DNA from: Roseiarcus sp963813195 | Lineage (GTDB): Bacteria > Pseudomonadota > Alphaproteobacteria > Rhizobiales > Beijerinckiaceae | Length of the DNA: 64,000 nt | NCBI GenBank assembly: GCA_963813195.1 | Contig: CAWEYC010000033.1 | Coordinates: forward strand, 124,001-188,000 | Direction: 5' to 3' | Shown: positions 15,921-25,429 of the stretch, in pieces | Layout of the letters: every line of letters begins with the position of its first letter | Position numbering within the stretch: the stretch's first letter is position 1 | Program-made: the position numbers and the translations under genes | The notes under the pieces: generated by a model | The model's database searches: none | The model's input: the letters and a program-made list of their open reading frames with translations, nothing else | Told to the model about the DNA's origin: nothing

Positions 15921-17477
15921 ATGGAGCCTGCCGCAGTCCCGCTGTTCCGCATGGAGGGCGTCTCCAAGCGCTACGGCGGCGTCAAAGCGCTGGAGAAGGC
16001 GGTTCTGACCGTTGAGGCCGGGCAAATCCACGCTATTCTCGGGGAGAACGGCGCGGGCAAGTCCACGCTCATCAAAGTCATGGCAGGCGTCGTCGCGCCC
16101 GACGAGGGACGGATGCTGCTCGATGGCCGCGAGGTGACGTTCGCCGATCCGGCGGCGGCCAATCAGGCCGGCATCGTCTGCATCTTTCAGGAATTGTCGC
16201 TGATTCCAGATCTGTCCGTCGCCGATAATATTTCGATCAGCAACCCGCCGACGCGGTTCGGCCTGATCGACCGACGCGCACAGCGCCGGATCGCCGAAGT
16301 GGCGCTCGCCAAGGCCGGCGCGGAAGACATCCACCCGCTGGCGCCCGTCAAGGAACTGCCGCTGTCGCGCCGGCAGATGGTGGAGATCGCCAAGGCGCTG
16401 GCGCGCAATCCGCGCGTGCTCATTCTCGACGAAGCGACTTCGGCGCTGGCCGCCGCCGACGTCGCCAAAGTGTTCGTCGTGCTCAAACGATTGCGCTCCG
16501 AGGGCCTGGCGCTGCTCTACATCTCGCATCGCATGCACGAGATCGCGGAACTCGCGGATCGATGCACGGTGTTTCGCAACGGCCGCAATGTCGCCACTTA
16601 TCGGGCCGGCGAGAAGAGCGACAACGAAGTCGTCGAGTTGATGATCGGCAGGGAATACAGCCATGTCTTCCCGCCCAAGCCACCGCTCGCTCCGAGCGAC
16701 AGGCCGCCGGTTCTCGAGGCGCGCAATCTCTCATGGGCCGACCGCTTGCGCGACGTTTCACTCGCCGTTCGCTCGGGCGAAGTGGTCGGGTTGGGCGGGC
16801 TGGACGGGCAAGGCCAGCGGGAGCTGCTGCTAGCCTTGTTCGGGGCGCTGCGCGGCGTTTCCGGCGAGATTTTGATCGATGGCGCACGGGCATCGGTCGC
16901 GAGCCCGAGCGTCGCGAAATCCCCAGCGATCGGCATGGCGCTGATCCCCGAGGATCGCAAGACCGAGGGTTTGATGCTGCCGATGTCAGTCGGGATCAAC
17001 CTCTCCTTCGCCGCGCTCGACCTCATATCGCGCGCCGGCGTCGTCGATCGCGCCCGCGAGCGCCGACTGATCGACGAGATGATCGCCCTGCTCGCCATCC
17101 GCACCGATGGAATCGACATTCCCGTCGGGTCGCTTTCGGGCGGCAATCAGCAAAAGGTGGTCATCGCGAAGTGGCTGATGGTCAAGCCGCGCATCATCTT
17201 GCTCAACGATCCGACGCGCGGCATCGACGTGGGCACCAAAGCGGAAATCTACCAGTTGTTGCGCAAGCTCGCGGCGACCGGGGCCGCCATCGTCCTCTAC
17301 TCGACCGACTACGACGAACTGGTCGGCTGCTGCGACCGCGTGCTCGTGCTCTACGACGGTGCGGTCAGAAGGGTGCTCGTCGGCGCGGAGATCACCGAGC
17401 GCGCGCTGATCAGCAGCGCGCTCAACATTCCAGCGTCGGGCGAGGGAGGCGACATGGCGTCGGCGGCGAGCGCGTGA
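15921..17477 (+). CDS. Sugar ABC transporter, duplicated ATPase (CUT2 type)
   Basis: A 518-residue ATPase with two fused nucleotide-binding domains, as in RbsA/XylG/MglA. The first has Walker A GENGAGKST (about residue 45) and the degenerate signature LPLSRRQMVEIAKAL with Walker B VLILDEATSAL. The second lacks a normal Walker A (GLGGLDGQGQREL), usual for this family, and keeps LSGGNQQKVVIAKWL and ILLNDPTRGIDVGTK. The ATG at 15921 is chosen; TTG at 15900 and GTG at 15915 are possible. It overlaps the permease start. Confidence 0.92.
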   Translation: MEPAAVPLFRMEGVSKRYGGVKALEKAVLTVEAGQIHAILGENGAGKSTLIKVMAGVVAPDEGRMLLDGREVTFADPAAANQAGIVCIFQELSLIPDLSVADNISISNPPTRFGLIDRRAQRRIAEVALAKAGAEDIHPLAPVKELPLSRRQMVEIAKALARNPRVLILDEATSALAAADVAKVFVVLKRLRSEGLALLYISHRMHEIAELADRCTVFRNGRNVATYRAGEKSDNEVVELMIGREYSHVFPPKPPLAPSDRPPVLEARNLSWADRLRDVSLAVRSGEVVGLGGLDGQGQRELLLALFGALRGVSGEILIDGARASVASPSVAKSPAIGMALIPEDRKTEGLMLPMSVGINLSFAALDLISRAGVVDRARERRLIDEMIALLAIRTDGIDIPVGSLSGGNQQKVVIAKWLMVKPRIILLNDPTRGIDVGTKAEIYQLLRKLAATGAAIVLYSTDYDELVGCCDRVLVLYDGAVRRVLVGAEITERALISSALNIPASGEGGDMASAASA

Positions 17478-18454
17478 GGGACTGGCGATACCGATTGGCC
17501 GAGCAAAGGGGGACGCTCCTCGCGGTCGCCTTTTTCATCCTCATGTTCGTTATCTACGTGAGCAATCACCCGGCGGGATTCACGGCGAACGTCGTTCAGA
17601 CCGCGGCCAACAAGGGGACGCTGCTGGCGCTCATCGCGATGGCGCAGACTTTCGTCGTCGTGACCGCCGGCATTGACCTTTCCGTCGGCATGGTGTTCGT
17701 TCTGACCAATTGCCTGGCCTCGACGATCGTGGTCGGTTCGCCCGCGATGACGGCGCTCGGCGTCGTCGGCGTCCTGCTTGCCGGATTGGTCTGCGGCGCG
17801 ATCAACGGCGCGATCGTCATCTATGGGCGCCTGCAGCCGATCGTGACGACGATCGCCACCGGCGCTATCTTCTTCGGCATCGCGCTCGCGCTGCGGCCCG
17901 TTCCCGGCGGCGACGTCAATGGCAGCCTCGCCGACGCGTTCACCGGCCGCGTTTTTGGCGTGATTCCCGACAGTCTGGTGGCGCTGGCGGTCGTCGTCGT
18001 GGTGATTTGGTTGCCGTATCGGCGTTCGGTGATCGGGCGCGCGGCTTATGCGGTCGGCTCGTCTGAGGTCGCGGCCTATATGTCGGGCGCGCCGGTCCGG
18101 GCGGCCAAGTTCTTTGCTTATGTGCTGTCCGGTCTGGTCGCTTCGCTCGGCGGCCTCTTTCTGACGTTCATCACCTATTCCGGCGAAGCCTCGTCGGCGA
18201 ACGGCGGCGCCTACACGCTCTTCTCGATCGCCGCGGTCGTTCTCGGCGGCGTCTCGTTGTTCGGCGGATCGGGCAGCGCGATCGGCGCGATCTTCGGCGC
18301 CCTGATGTTTCGCACCATTGGCGACCTCTTGTTCGTCTTCAATCTCGATCCGCTGTGGCAGCCCCTGTTCCAGGGCGTCGTGCTGCTTGCGGCGGTGTGT
18401 CTCGGTTCGGTCCGGCTGTTTCAGATCCGCAACCGTCTCGATCTGTTCCAATGA
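17474..18454 (+). CDS. Sugar ABC transporter permease 1
   Basis: A 326-residue BPD_transp_2 permease (RbsC type) with about nine hydrophobic segments, including GTLLAVAFFILMFVIYVSN near the start and the conserved TAGIDLSVG turn. The GTG start overlaps the ATPase stop (GTGA). Its own stop overlaps the ATG of the second permease, so ATPase and permeases are translationally coupled and likely form a heterodimeric channel. Confidence 0.92.
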   Translation: MRDWRYRLAEQRGTLLAVAFFILMFVIYVSNHPAGFTANVVQTAANKGTLLALIAMAQTFVVVTAGIDLSVGMVFVLTNCLASTIVVGSPAMTALGVVGVLLAGLVCGAINGAIVIYGRLQPIVTTIATGAIFFGIALALRPVPGGDVNGSLADAFTGRVFGVIPDSLVALAVVVVVIWLPYRRSVIGRAAYAVGSSEVAAYMSGAPVRAAKFFAYVLSGLVASLGGLFLTFITYSGEASSANGGAYTLFSIAAVVLGGVSLFGGSGSAIGAIFGALMFRTIGDLLFVFNLDPLWQPLFQGVVLLAAVCLGSVRLFQIRNRLDLFQ

Positions 18455-19425
18455 GGCTTCCGACGATGACGCGCGGCGACGCTTTGTGGCGCAAGGTCGA
18501 TCCGGCGGTGGCGACCGCCTTCGGCTGCATCGTTCTGCTGCTGTTGGTGGGCAGTCTCTATTCCCGCAGCTTTTTGTCGCCCGAGTATTTGCTGCAGCAA
18601 CTGAAGGTCGCCTCGTTCCTCGGCGTGATCGCCACCGGCATGATGATGGTGATTCTGCTCGGCCAGATCGATCTGTCGGTGCCCTGGGTGGTGGCGGTCG
18701 GCGGCATGATGTCGACGGCGGCGACGGGATGGGGGCCGACGGGACAAGCGCTCGCCATACCGTTCGGCGTCGCGTGCGGCGTGGGCCTCGGCCTCGCCAA
18801 CGGCTTTGGCGTCGCATACCTGCGCATTCCCTCGATGATCGTCACCCTGGCCGTGAACGCCGTCGCCCAGGGCCTCATGGTGGTGCACACCGGCGGCTTC
18901 TCGCCGCAGGACGCCTCGTCCGCCGCGATGCGCGAACTGGCGACAGGACATACGTTTTTCGGCCTGCCCAACGCGCTGCTCGTCTGGGCGGCGATCGGCG
19001 GCGCGACGATCTTCCTCCTGTCGCGCACGACCTTCGGGCGGATGATCTACGCCATCGGCAACCGGGAGCGCGCCGCCTATCTCTCCGGCGTCAGGACTCA
19101 GCGCGTCGTTCTCTTCACTTTTGCGATCGCCGGTGGCCTGTCGGCCTTCGGCGGCGTGCTGCTCGCCGGCTATGCGAGCAAGGCCGCGCAAGCGATGGGC
19201 GACGCCTATCTGCTGCCGGCGATCGCCTCCGTGGTGCTGGGTGGCGCGTCGATCCTCGGCGGCCGCGGCAGCTATATCGGGACGGTCGCCGGCGTTATTC
19301 TGGTCACGCTGCTGCAGTCGATCCTCTCGGTGATCCAAATGGAGGACGCCGGGCGCCAGGTCATCTACGGCGCCGTCATCATCGCTATGCTGCTGCTCTA
19401 CGGGCGCGAGCGGCTGACGCGGTAG
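18451..19425 (+). CDS. Sugar ABC transporter permease 2
   Basis: A 324-residue BPD_transp_2 permease, homologous to the preceding gene. It carries the LLGQIDLSVPWVVAVGG motif region, RTTFGRMIYAIGNRERAAYL and the VLGGASILGGRGSYIGT segment that contacts the ATPase. The ATG overlaps the preceding stop (ATGA). It ends the operon; no sugar kinase or regulator is next to it. Confidence 0.92.
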   Translation: MRLPTMTRGDALWRKVDPAVATAFGCIVLLLLVGSLYSRSFLSPEYLLQQLKVASFLGVIATGMMMVILLGQIDLSVPWVVAVGGMMSTAATGWGPTGQALAIPFGVACGVGLGLANGFGVAYLRIPSMIVTLAVNAVAQGLMVVHTGGFSPQDASSAAMRELATGHTFFGLPNALLVWAAIGGATIFLLSRTTFGRMIYAIGNRERAAYLSGVRTQRVVLFTFAIAGGLSAFGGVLLAGYASKAAQAMGDAYLLPAIASVVLGGASILGGRGSYIGTVAGVILVTLLQSILSVIQMEDAGRQVIYGAVIIAMLLLYGRERLTR

Positions 19426-19852
19426 TACGCGGCTCGCTCCGCCGCCCCACTTTCTTCCCCTAAACGAACGGATTCCCCCAGGACGTCGCAGGGAAACGTC
19501 GCCAATCACGGCTGCTCGCGAGATTGTGTGCGACGCAGCAATTGCGATTACGCCCGCTTGCCCCCATTTTGGCGGACTAACTGGCTTTTGTTCCAACGAA
19601 TCGAAGGGACAGGCAAGAAATAATTGCCATGGGCGTCATGAGCTTACAAGAAACGCTTCACAGGGGACGCGATCCTCATTTCGGGCGCCCAACGTTCGCT
19701 TCATCTGGGGGCGATGTTGCGCCGCACCATTTATATGCTGCACCGCGTCGCACAATGGCGTTTGGCGTGCTCCTCGGGCGCAACTCGCGGTCCTCGACGC
19801 CCGTTCGGCCGCCTGGACTGACCAGGACGGTCAAATTGTTGGGATCGCGTTC
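19426..19852. other. Intergenic region before the RND operon
   Basis: About 425 bp. The open frame of the RND gene extends upstream through much of it, but the encoded residues are cysteine- and arginine-rich without family likeness, so I treat it as untranslated. I see no clear operator or divergent regulator. Confidence 0.5.
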
Positions 19853-22800
19853 ATGACGGCTATCGTTCGCATCGCGCTTTCGCGACCCTACACGTTCGTC
19901 GTGATGGCGATCCTGATCTTGATCTTCGGATCGCTGTCGGCGATCCGAACGCCCACAGATATTTTCCCCAATATCGGCATTCCCGTGGTTTCGGTGGTGT
20001 GGAGCTACACCGGACTGCCGCCGGACGACATGGCGGGCCGCATCATCACGCCTTACGAGCGGGCGCTCACGGCCACGGTCAACGACATCGAGCATATCGA
20101 ATCGCAGTCGCTGCCCGGAATTGGCGTCGTCAAGATCTTCTTCCAGCCGAACGTGAACTTCAGCGCCGCGCAGACGCAGGTGACGTCCATTTCGCAGACC
20201 ATCCTGAAGCAGATGCCGCCAGGCGTCACGCCGCCACAAATTCTGGCCTACAGCGCCTCGAGCGTTCCCATCATCCAGCTGGCGCTGTCGAGCGACACGC
20301 TTTCGCAGATCGAGCTCTTCGACCTCGCGCAGAACTTCATCCGGCCCGCCCTCGTCACGGTCCCCGGCGCCCAATTGCCCTACCCCTTCGGCGGCGCCGT
20401 CCGGCAGGTGCAAATCGATCTCGACGAGAACGCGCTGAACGCGCATGGCCTGTCGGCGAACGACGTCGGCAACGCCCTCGCTCGCCAGAACCTCATCACG
20501 CCGGTCGGCACCGAGAAGATCGGCGCCTACGAGTTCACCGTCGATCTCAACGATTCGCCGAAAGTCCTTGCAGACTTCAACAACCTGCCGATCAAAGTGG
20601 TCCACGGCGTCGTCGTCTTCATGCGCGACGTCGCCTATGTCCACGACGGCTCGCCGCCGCAAACCAACGTCGTGCAACTCGACGGGCGCAAAGGCGTGCT
20701 GATGTCGGTCATGAAGATCGGCCCAGAGTCGACCCTCGACATTATCTCCGGCATCAAGTCCCGCCTGCCCGGCATCCAGGCGACGCTGCCGCCCGGCGTG
20801 ACGTTGCGTTATGTCGGCGACCAATCCGGCTTTGTGAAGGATTCCGTCACCGCCGTCGTCCGCGAAGGCCTGATCGCCGCCGCGCTCACGGGCTTCATGA
20901 TCCTCGTCTTTCTCGGCAGCTGGCGCTCGACCCTCATCATCACGGTCTCGATCCCCCTCGCCGTGCTCAGCTCGCTGACGGCGCTGTCGTTGCTCGGCGA
21001 GACGATCAACGTCATGACCCTCGGCGGTCTCGCGCTTGCCGTCGGCATTCTCGTCGACGACGCGACGGTCACGATCGAGAACATCAACCGTCATATGGAG
21101 GAACTCGGCGAGGACATCTTGACGGCCATCACGCATGGCGCGCGGGAGATCATGCCGCCGGCGACGATCGCGCTGTTCTGCATCTGCATCGCCTTCGTGC
21201 CGCTGCTGGCGCTCGGCGGCGTCGCGGGCTATTTGTTCCGGCCGCTGGCGATGGCCGTCGTCTTCGCGATGATCGCCTCCTACATCCTCACCTACACGCT
21301 GGTGCCGACCATGGCGCATTTCCTGCTCCGCGGCCAGCACAGCCATTCGGCCGCCGCCGATGGCGTCGATGTGGCCAAAGCCGGCTTCTTCACCCGCTTC
21401 CAGCGCGGTTTCGAGCGGCAGTTCGAGCGGTTGCGCCTTGGCTATCTCGGCCTGCTGCAGCTCGCGCTGCACCATCGCTTCTGGTTCGTGGGCGGCTTTC
21501 TCGGCGTCGCGCTGCTGTCGTTAGGCCTCGCGCCTTTTCTCGGCGAAGACTTCTTCCCGTCGGTCGATTCGCCCGCGATCAGAATTCACATGCGCGCGCC
21601 GACGGGAACCCGAATCGAACAGACGACGATGCTCGCCGACCAGATCGAGCAGACGATCCGCACGCTCGTTCCGCCGGACCGCCTGACGAGCATCGTCGAC
21701 AACATCGGCCTGCCGCTCAGCGGCATCAACATCTCCTACGGCAACTCGGGCACCATCGGCGTGTTCGACGCCGACATCCTGCTGACCCTGACCTCGGGCG
21801 AGACGCCCACCAGCGTCTACGTGAAGACCCTGCGCGAGAAGCTGCCGAAGGCCTTCCCCGGCACGACCTTCTCGTTCCTTTCCGCCGATATTGTGAGCCA
21901 GATCCTCAATTTTGGCTCCCCCGCTCCGATCGATGTCCAGATCGCCGGCAACAACCTCGCCGCCAGCCGCGCCTTCGCCAACAAGCTGCTCGACAAGATC
22001 CGGCACGTTCCGGGCGTCGCCGATCCGCGTATTCAGGAGGAGTTCCAGGATCCCGGGCTCAAGGTCGACTTCAACCGCGACCTCGCGGGCGTCGTCGGGC
22101 TGATGGAATCGGACGCTTCGACAAGCATTCAGGCGACGCTTTCGGGCAGCACCCAGACGGCGCCGACCTATTGGCTGGACCCACGCAACGGCGTCTCCTA
22201 TCCGGTTTCGGTCCAGACACCGCAATATTCGATCGACACGCTCGGCCAGCTCAAGAACGTGCCGCTCACCGCGGCTCAGTCGACACAGCTTTTGGGAGGC
22301 CTCGCCACCTTCACGCCGGAACCGCTCGACGCCATCGTCTCGCATTACGACATCCGCAGTGTCGTCAACATCTACGCGACGACGCAGGATCGCGATTTGG
22401 GGGCGGTCGCAGCCGATATCCAGAAGATCGTCGACGATTCGCGCGGCGACCTGCCGAGGGGCACGACGATCGCGATTCGCGGACAAGTGGCGACTATGTC
22501 CGCCGCCTACGAGCAATTGGTGATCGGCTTGGCCTTCTCGATCGTGCTGATCTATCTGCTGATCGTGGTCAATTTCCAGTCATGGCTCGATCCGTTGGTG
22601 ATCATCATGGCCTTGCCCGCGGCTTTGGCGGGCATCGTCTGGATGCTTTTCATCACCGGGACCACCCTCTCGGTGCCGGCGCTGACCGGCGCGATCATGT
22701 GCATGGGCGTGGCGACGGCGAACAGCATTCTCGTCGTCAGCTTCGCGCGCGAGCAGCTCGCCGCAGGCAAGGACGCTGTGGCCGCCGCGCTCGCCGCCGG

Positions 22801-23038
22801 GACGACCCGCTTCCGCCCGGTGCTGATGACGGCGCTCGCGATGATCATCGGCATGGGGCCGATGGCCATCGAGCCCGGTCAGAATTCGCCGCTTGGCCGC
22901 GCGGTCATCGGTGGTCTCCTTTTTGCAACCTTTGCGACCCTAATGTTCGTGCCGGTCCTGTTCAGCATCGCCCATCGTCGCCAACCCCGCCAAGTTCACC
23001 AGTCCCAGCCGCTTAGCGGCCTGCCTTCTCACGCCTGA
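19853..23038 (+). CDS. RND efflux transporter, inner-membrane pump (HAE1/AcrB-like)
   Basis: A 1,061-residue proton-driven pump in the inner membrane. It starts TAIVRIALSRPYTFVVMAI, the usual first transmembrane helix, and has the proton-relay Asp pair in VGILVDDATVTIENINRH, a second block of membrane helices near 870-1040, and the ISYGNSGTIGVFDADI periplasmic region. The ATG at 19853 matches the family N-terminus although the ribosome site is weak. The adaptor follows 12 bp later. No TolC-like factor is nearby. This lineage, close to MdtB-like or heavy-metal/organic exporters, has no readable substrate. Confidence 0.93.
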   Translation: MTAIVRIALSRPYTFVVMAILILIFGSLSAIRTPTDIFPNIGIPVVSVVWSYTGLPPDDMAGRIITPYERALTATVNDIEHIESQSLPGIGVVKIFFQPNVNFSAAQTQVTSISQTILKQMPPGVTPPQILAYSASSVPIIQLALSSDTLSQIELFDLAQNFIRPALVTVPGAQLPYPFGGAVRQVQIDLDENALNAHGLSANDVGNALARQNLITPVGTEKIGAYEFTVDLNDSPKVLADFNNLPIKVVHGVVVFMRDVAYVHDGSPPQTNVVQLDGRKGVLMSVMKIGPESTLDIISGIKSRLPGIQATLPPGVTLRYVGDQSGFVKDSVTAVVREGLIAAALTGFMILVFLGSWRSTLIITVSIPLAVLSSLTALSLLGETINVMTLGGLALAVGILVDDATVTIENINRHMEELGEDILTAITHGAREIMPPATIALFCICIAFVPLLALGGVAGYLFRPLAMAVVFAMIASYILTYTLVPTMAHFLLRGQHSHSAAADGVDVAKAGFFTRFQRGFERQFERLRLGYLGLLQLALHHRFWFVGGFLGVALLSLGLAPFLGEDFFPSVDSPAIRIHMRAPTGTRIEQTTMLADQIEQTIRTLVPPDRLTSIVDNIGLPLSGINISYGNSGTIGVFDADILLTLTSGETPTSVYVKTLREKLPKAFPGTTFSFLSADIVSQILNFGSPAPIDVQIAGNNLAASRAFANKLLDKIRHVPGVADPRIQEEFQDPGLKVDFNRDLAGVVGLMESDASTSIQATLSGSTQTAPTYWLDPRNGVSYPVSVQTPQYSIDTLGQLKNVPLTAAQSTQLLGGLATFTPEPLDAIVSHYDIRSVVNIYATTQDRDLGAVAADIQKIVDDSRGDLPRGTTIAIRGQVATMSAAYEQLVIGLAFSIVLIYLLIVVNFQSWLDPLVIIMALPAALAGIVWMLFITGTTLSVPALTGAIMCMGVATANSILVVSFAREQLAAGKDAVAAALAAGTTRFRPVLMTALAMIIGMGPMAIEPGQNSPLGRAVIGGLLFATFATLMFVPVLFSIAHRRQPRQVHQSQPLSGLPSHA

Positions 23039-23050
23039 TCCGGAGTTTCC

Positions 23051-24304
23051 ATGTCGTCCGAAGCCCCCATCCGTACTCCCAAGCCACGTCGCGTTCTTCT
23101 GTTGCTTTGCGCTGTCGCGATCGGCGCCATCGTTGTCGCGGTCTCCGGCGTGACGGACCGCGCGAGAAGCCGCCAGGAGGTGGCGACCTGGACCAACGAG
23201 CAGGCGATCCCGACCGTGAAACTCGTTCAGGCGGAACGCGGCCCGGCGGAGCAGGACCTCGTTCTTCCCGGCAATGTGAGCGCCTTCTACACCGGCTCGC
23301 TTTTCGCTCGCGCCAGTGGCTATGTGACCGCCTGGAACAAGGACATCGGCGCACATGTGAAGAAGGGAGAGACTCTCGCAACGATCTCGGCGCCCGATCT
23401 CGACCAGCAGCTCGAGGAAGCCAAAGGGCAGCTCGTGCAATTGCAGGCCGCGGTCGAGCAGGCGCAGGCCAACGCCGAACTCGGCAAGGTGACCGATCGG
23501 CGCACCGCGCAGCTCGTCGTGCAGGGCTGGTCGAGCAAGGAGCAAGGCGACACCGACCACCTGACCGCGGCCTCCCGCGTGGCGGCGCTCGCGGTCGCCA
23601 AGGCCAATGTCGTCGCGCAGCAAGCCGCGGTGGGCCGGCTGCAGGAGTTGACCCGCTTCGAAGACATCAAGGCCCCGTTCGACGGCGTGGTGACGGCGCG
23701 CCACGTGGACATCGGCGACCTCGTGAACGCGGGCGGCACCACCGGACACGCCCTCTTCCAGGTCGCCGACATTCACCGCATGCGCATTTATGTGAGCGTG
23801 CCCCAGGGCTTCCTCGGCGAGCTCTCGCCTGGCGTCAAAGCGACGCTCCACCTGCCCGGCCAGAATGAGACCTTCGAGGCGCAGATGGTGTCGACCTCGA
23901 ATTCCCTCACGGAGAATTCCCGCACCGCGCTGATCGAGCTGCAGGCCGACAATCCGGACGGCAAGCTCTGGCCCGGCGCCTTCACCGAGGTCCATTTCCA
24001 CATCCCCTCCAATCCCAACACGCTATCCGTGCCGTTGACGGCGCTCGTCTTCGGGGCTCACGGCATGCAGGTCGCCACTGTGGACGCCAACTCCCGCGTG
24101 GCGCTGAAGACGGTGCAGCTCGGCCGCAACCTCGGCAATCGCGTCGAGATCGAATCCGGCGTCTCGCTCACCGACCGCCTGGTCGACAACCCCCCGGAAT
24201 CGACGGAGACGGGCGAACTCGTCCAAGTCGCCAGCGCGGACGCGAACCCCCCTGATGTCGCTGCGGCGGGCAAGCCGAGCGCGAACTCAGCGAAGGCCGA
24301 TTGA
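23051..24304 (+). CDS. RND periplasmic adaptor (membrane fusion protein)
   Basis: A 417-residue adaptor that links the RND pump to an outer-membrane channel. An N-terminal membrane anchor (RRVLLLLCAVAIGAIVVAV) is followed by a lipoyl half (GNVSAFYTGSLFARASGYV, VKKGETLATISAPDLDQQ), a coiled hairpin of about 90 residues (about 115-200), the second lipoyl half (IKAPFDGVVTARHVDIGD) and beta-barrel and membrane-proximal domains. It lies 12 bp after the pump gene. A 9-bp stem-loop follows the stop. Confidence 0.93.
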   Translation: MSSEAPIRTPKPRRVLLLLCAVAIGAIVVAVSGVTDRARSRQEVATWTNEQAIPTVKLVQAERGPAEQDLVLPGNVSAFYTGSLFARASGYVTAWNKDIGAHVKKGETLATISAPDLDQQLEEAKGQLVQLQAAVEQAQANAELGKVTDRRTAQLVVQGWSSKEQGDTDHLTAASRVAALAVAKANVVAQQAAVGRLQELTRFEDIKAPFDGVVTARHVDIGDLVNAGGTTGHALFQVADIHRMRIYVSVPQGFLGELSPGVKATLHLPGQNETFEAQMVSTSNSLTENSRTALIELQADNPDGKLWPGAFTEVHFHIPSNPNTLSVPLTALVFGAHGMQVATVDANSRVALKTVQLGRNLGNRVEIESGVSLTDRLVDNPPESTETGELVQVASADANPPDVAAAGKPSANSAKAD

Positions 24305-24317
24305 GGCGTGCCTCTGT

Positions 24318-24341
24318 GCGCCGGCGTCAAGGCGCCGGCGC
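24318..24341 (+). terminator. Terminator-like stem-loop after the RND operon
   Basis: GCGCCGGCG pairs exactly with CGCCGGCGC across a 6-base loop, 14 bp after the adaptor stop. No T tract follows. Confidence 0.55.
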
Positions 24342-24400
24342 GCGCTCAAGTGGCAGGCGCGTCACTTGCCGTGTTCGCCCGGCCTGAGGCCGGATAGCGA

Positions 24401-25195
24401 TCACGAATACGTCGGCGTCGCCGAGACGTAGCCGTAAAAATTCTTGTGAAATCCGTCCAACGGATACTTTCCATTCTGCGGAATGTCGTGGAAGTCGCCC
24501 CAGGAATAAACGCTGAATTGAATGACTTCGTTGGCGATTCTCGGGCGTTTGGCGAGGACCACCCAATGGTTGGGGATCCACGAGTGATCGGATTGCTTGA
24601 ATGACTCGAGCATTTGCATATTGATGAAGAGACAGACGCGCCGGTCGGCGTCGAAGTCGCGGGCGCATTCCTCGATCTCTCGGCGCCCCTTGAGAAAATA
24701 GCTGTTCGTATTGTTCCTGACCCCTGCGAAACCGACCTTCTGAAACCAGTCGGCTAACGTGTGCGGCATCGTAATGCCCGCCGCGGTGTCGTCGGCGGAG
24801 GAATAGTCGAGCAGGGTGTTTTCCAAATCGCGCAGGCTCGCCAAGGCGATCCAATCGGTAGGGTGGATCTTGTCGTGCGGCGGCGCATAGGCGCGGCATC
24901 CGGAACTCGGCTTGACGTGCAGCGACTTCAATCGCGCTTCCCCGGTATCGTAGAGGTCGATGACGTACTGGGCGTAGAGTTCGGGGTGCACCTCAAGCAG
25001 GCTATAGAAGAACGCGGCAGGCCCGCAAAGGCTCGCCGCGGACTGATTGACTTTCTTCGGTGCGACGATGCGCTCGCGCAGCCCGTCCGCGACGTCGGCC
25101 CGATTGATGCGCGCGAAGCCGATCCCGCGCCCGCCTCTGGCGAAGGCGTTGACGAGCGACAGCGCATAGTCGATGCGGAATTGTTCGGCTGGCAT
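24401..25195 (-). CDS. Orphan protein with papain-like catalytic pattern (function unknown)
   Basis: A 264-residue protein not assignable by name. It shows the order expected of papain-fold cysteine peptidases: NQSAASLCGPAAF (Gln51 and Cys57, six apart as in papain), then IPNHWVVLAKR (His210) and FSVYSWGD (Trp-Gly near 231-234, resembling the papain NSWG segment). Related folds occur in peptidases, deamidases and toxins. No signal peptide or membrane segment is visible. Start ATG at 25195 was chosen over an upstream frame of poor composition. It stands alone between the RND operon and the M3 peptidase. Confidence 0.65.
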   Translation of the reverse strand: MPAEQFRIDYALSLVNAFARGGRGIGFARINRADVADGLRERIVAPKKVNQSAASLCGPAAFFYSLLEVHPELYAQYVIDLYDTGEARLKSLHVKPSSGCRAYAPPHDKIHPTDWIALASLRDLENTLLDYSSADDTAAGITMPHTLADWFQKVGFAGVRNNTNSYFLKGRREIEECARDFDADRRVCLFINMQMLESFKQSDHSWIPNHWVVLAKRPRIANEVIQFSVYSWGDFHDIPQNGKYPLDGFHKNFYGYVSATPTYS

Positions 25196-25429
25196 GGAAT
25201 CCTCCGCAATTCTCGTGGGTCGTTGCGCCGCTTTCCAGCCTTGCGCGTCTAAACCCGTATTTCCGGATGGCCGCTCCCGCCGGATTAAATCTGCAGCCGT
25301 TCGTCGTTTCCAACAAGTCAGCGCCGCCATCGCCCCACGCGGCGCGGCGAACTTGATCTCGACCAGGTATTACGGGACGCGCCGCAAGCGATACGCGGAT
25401 TGCCGCGACTGCGCCGAGTCGGTCTGAGG

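Noticed and set aside
19676..21475. 599-codon minus-strand frame and a 1,005-codon plus frame (19999-23016) over the RND pump
   Set aside because: Low-complexity Arg/Gly/Asp composition without family likeness; the RND frame is intact across the whole region.
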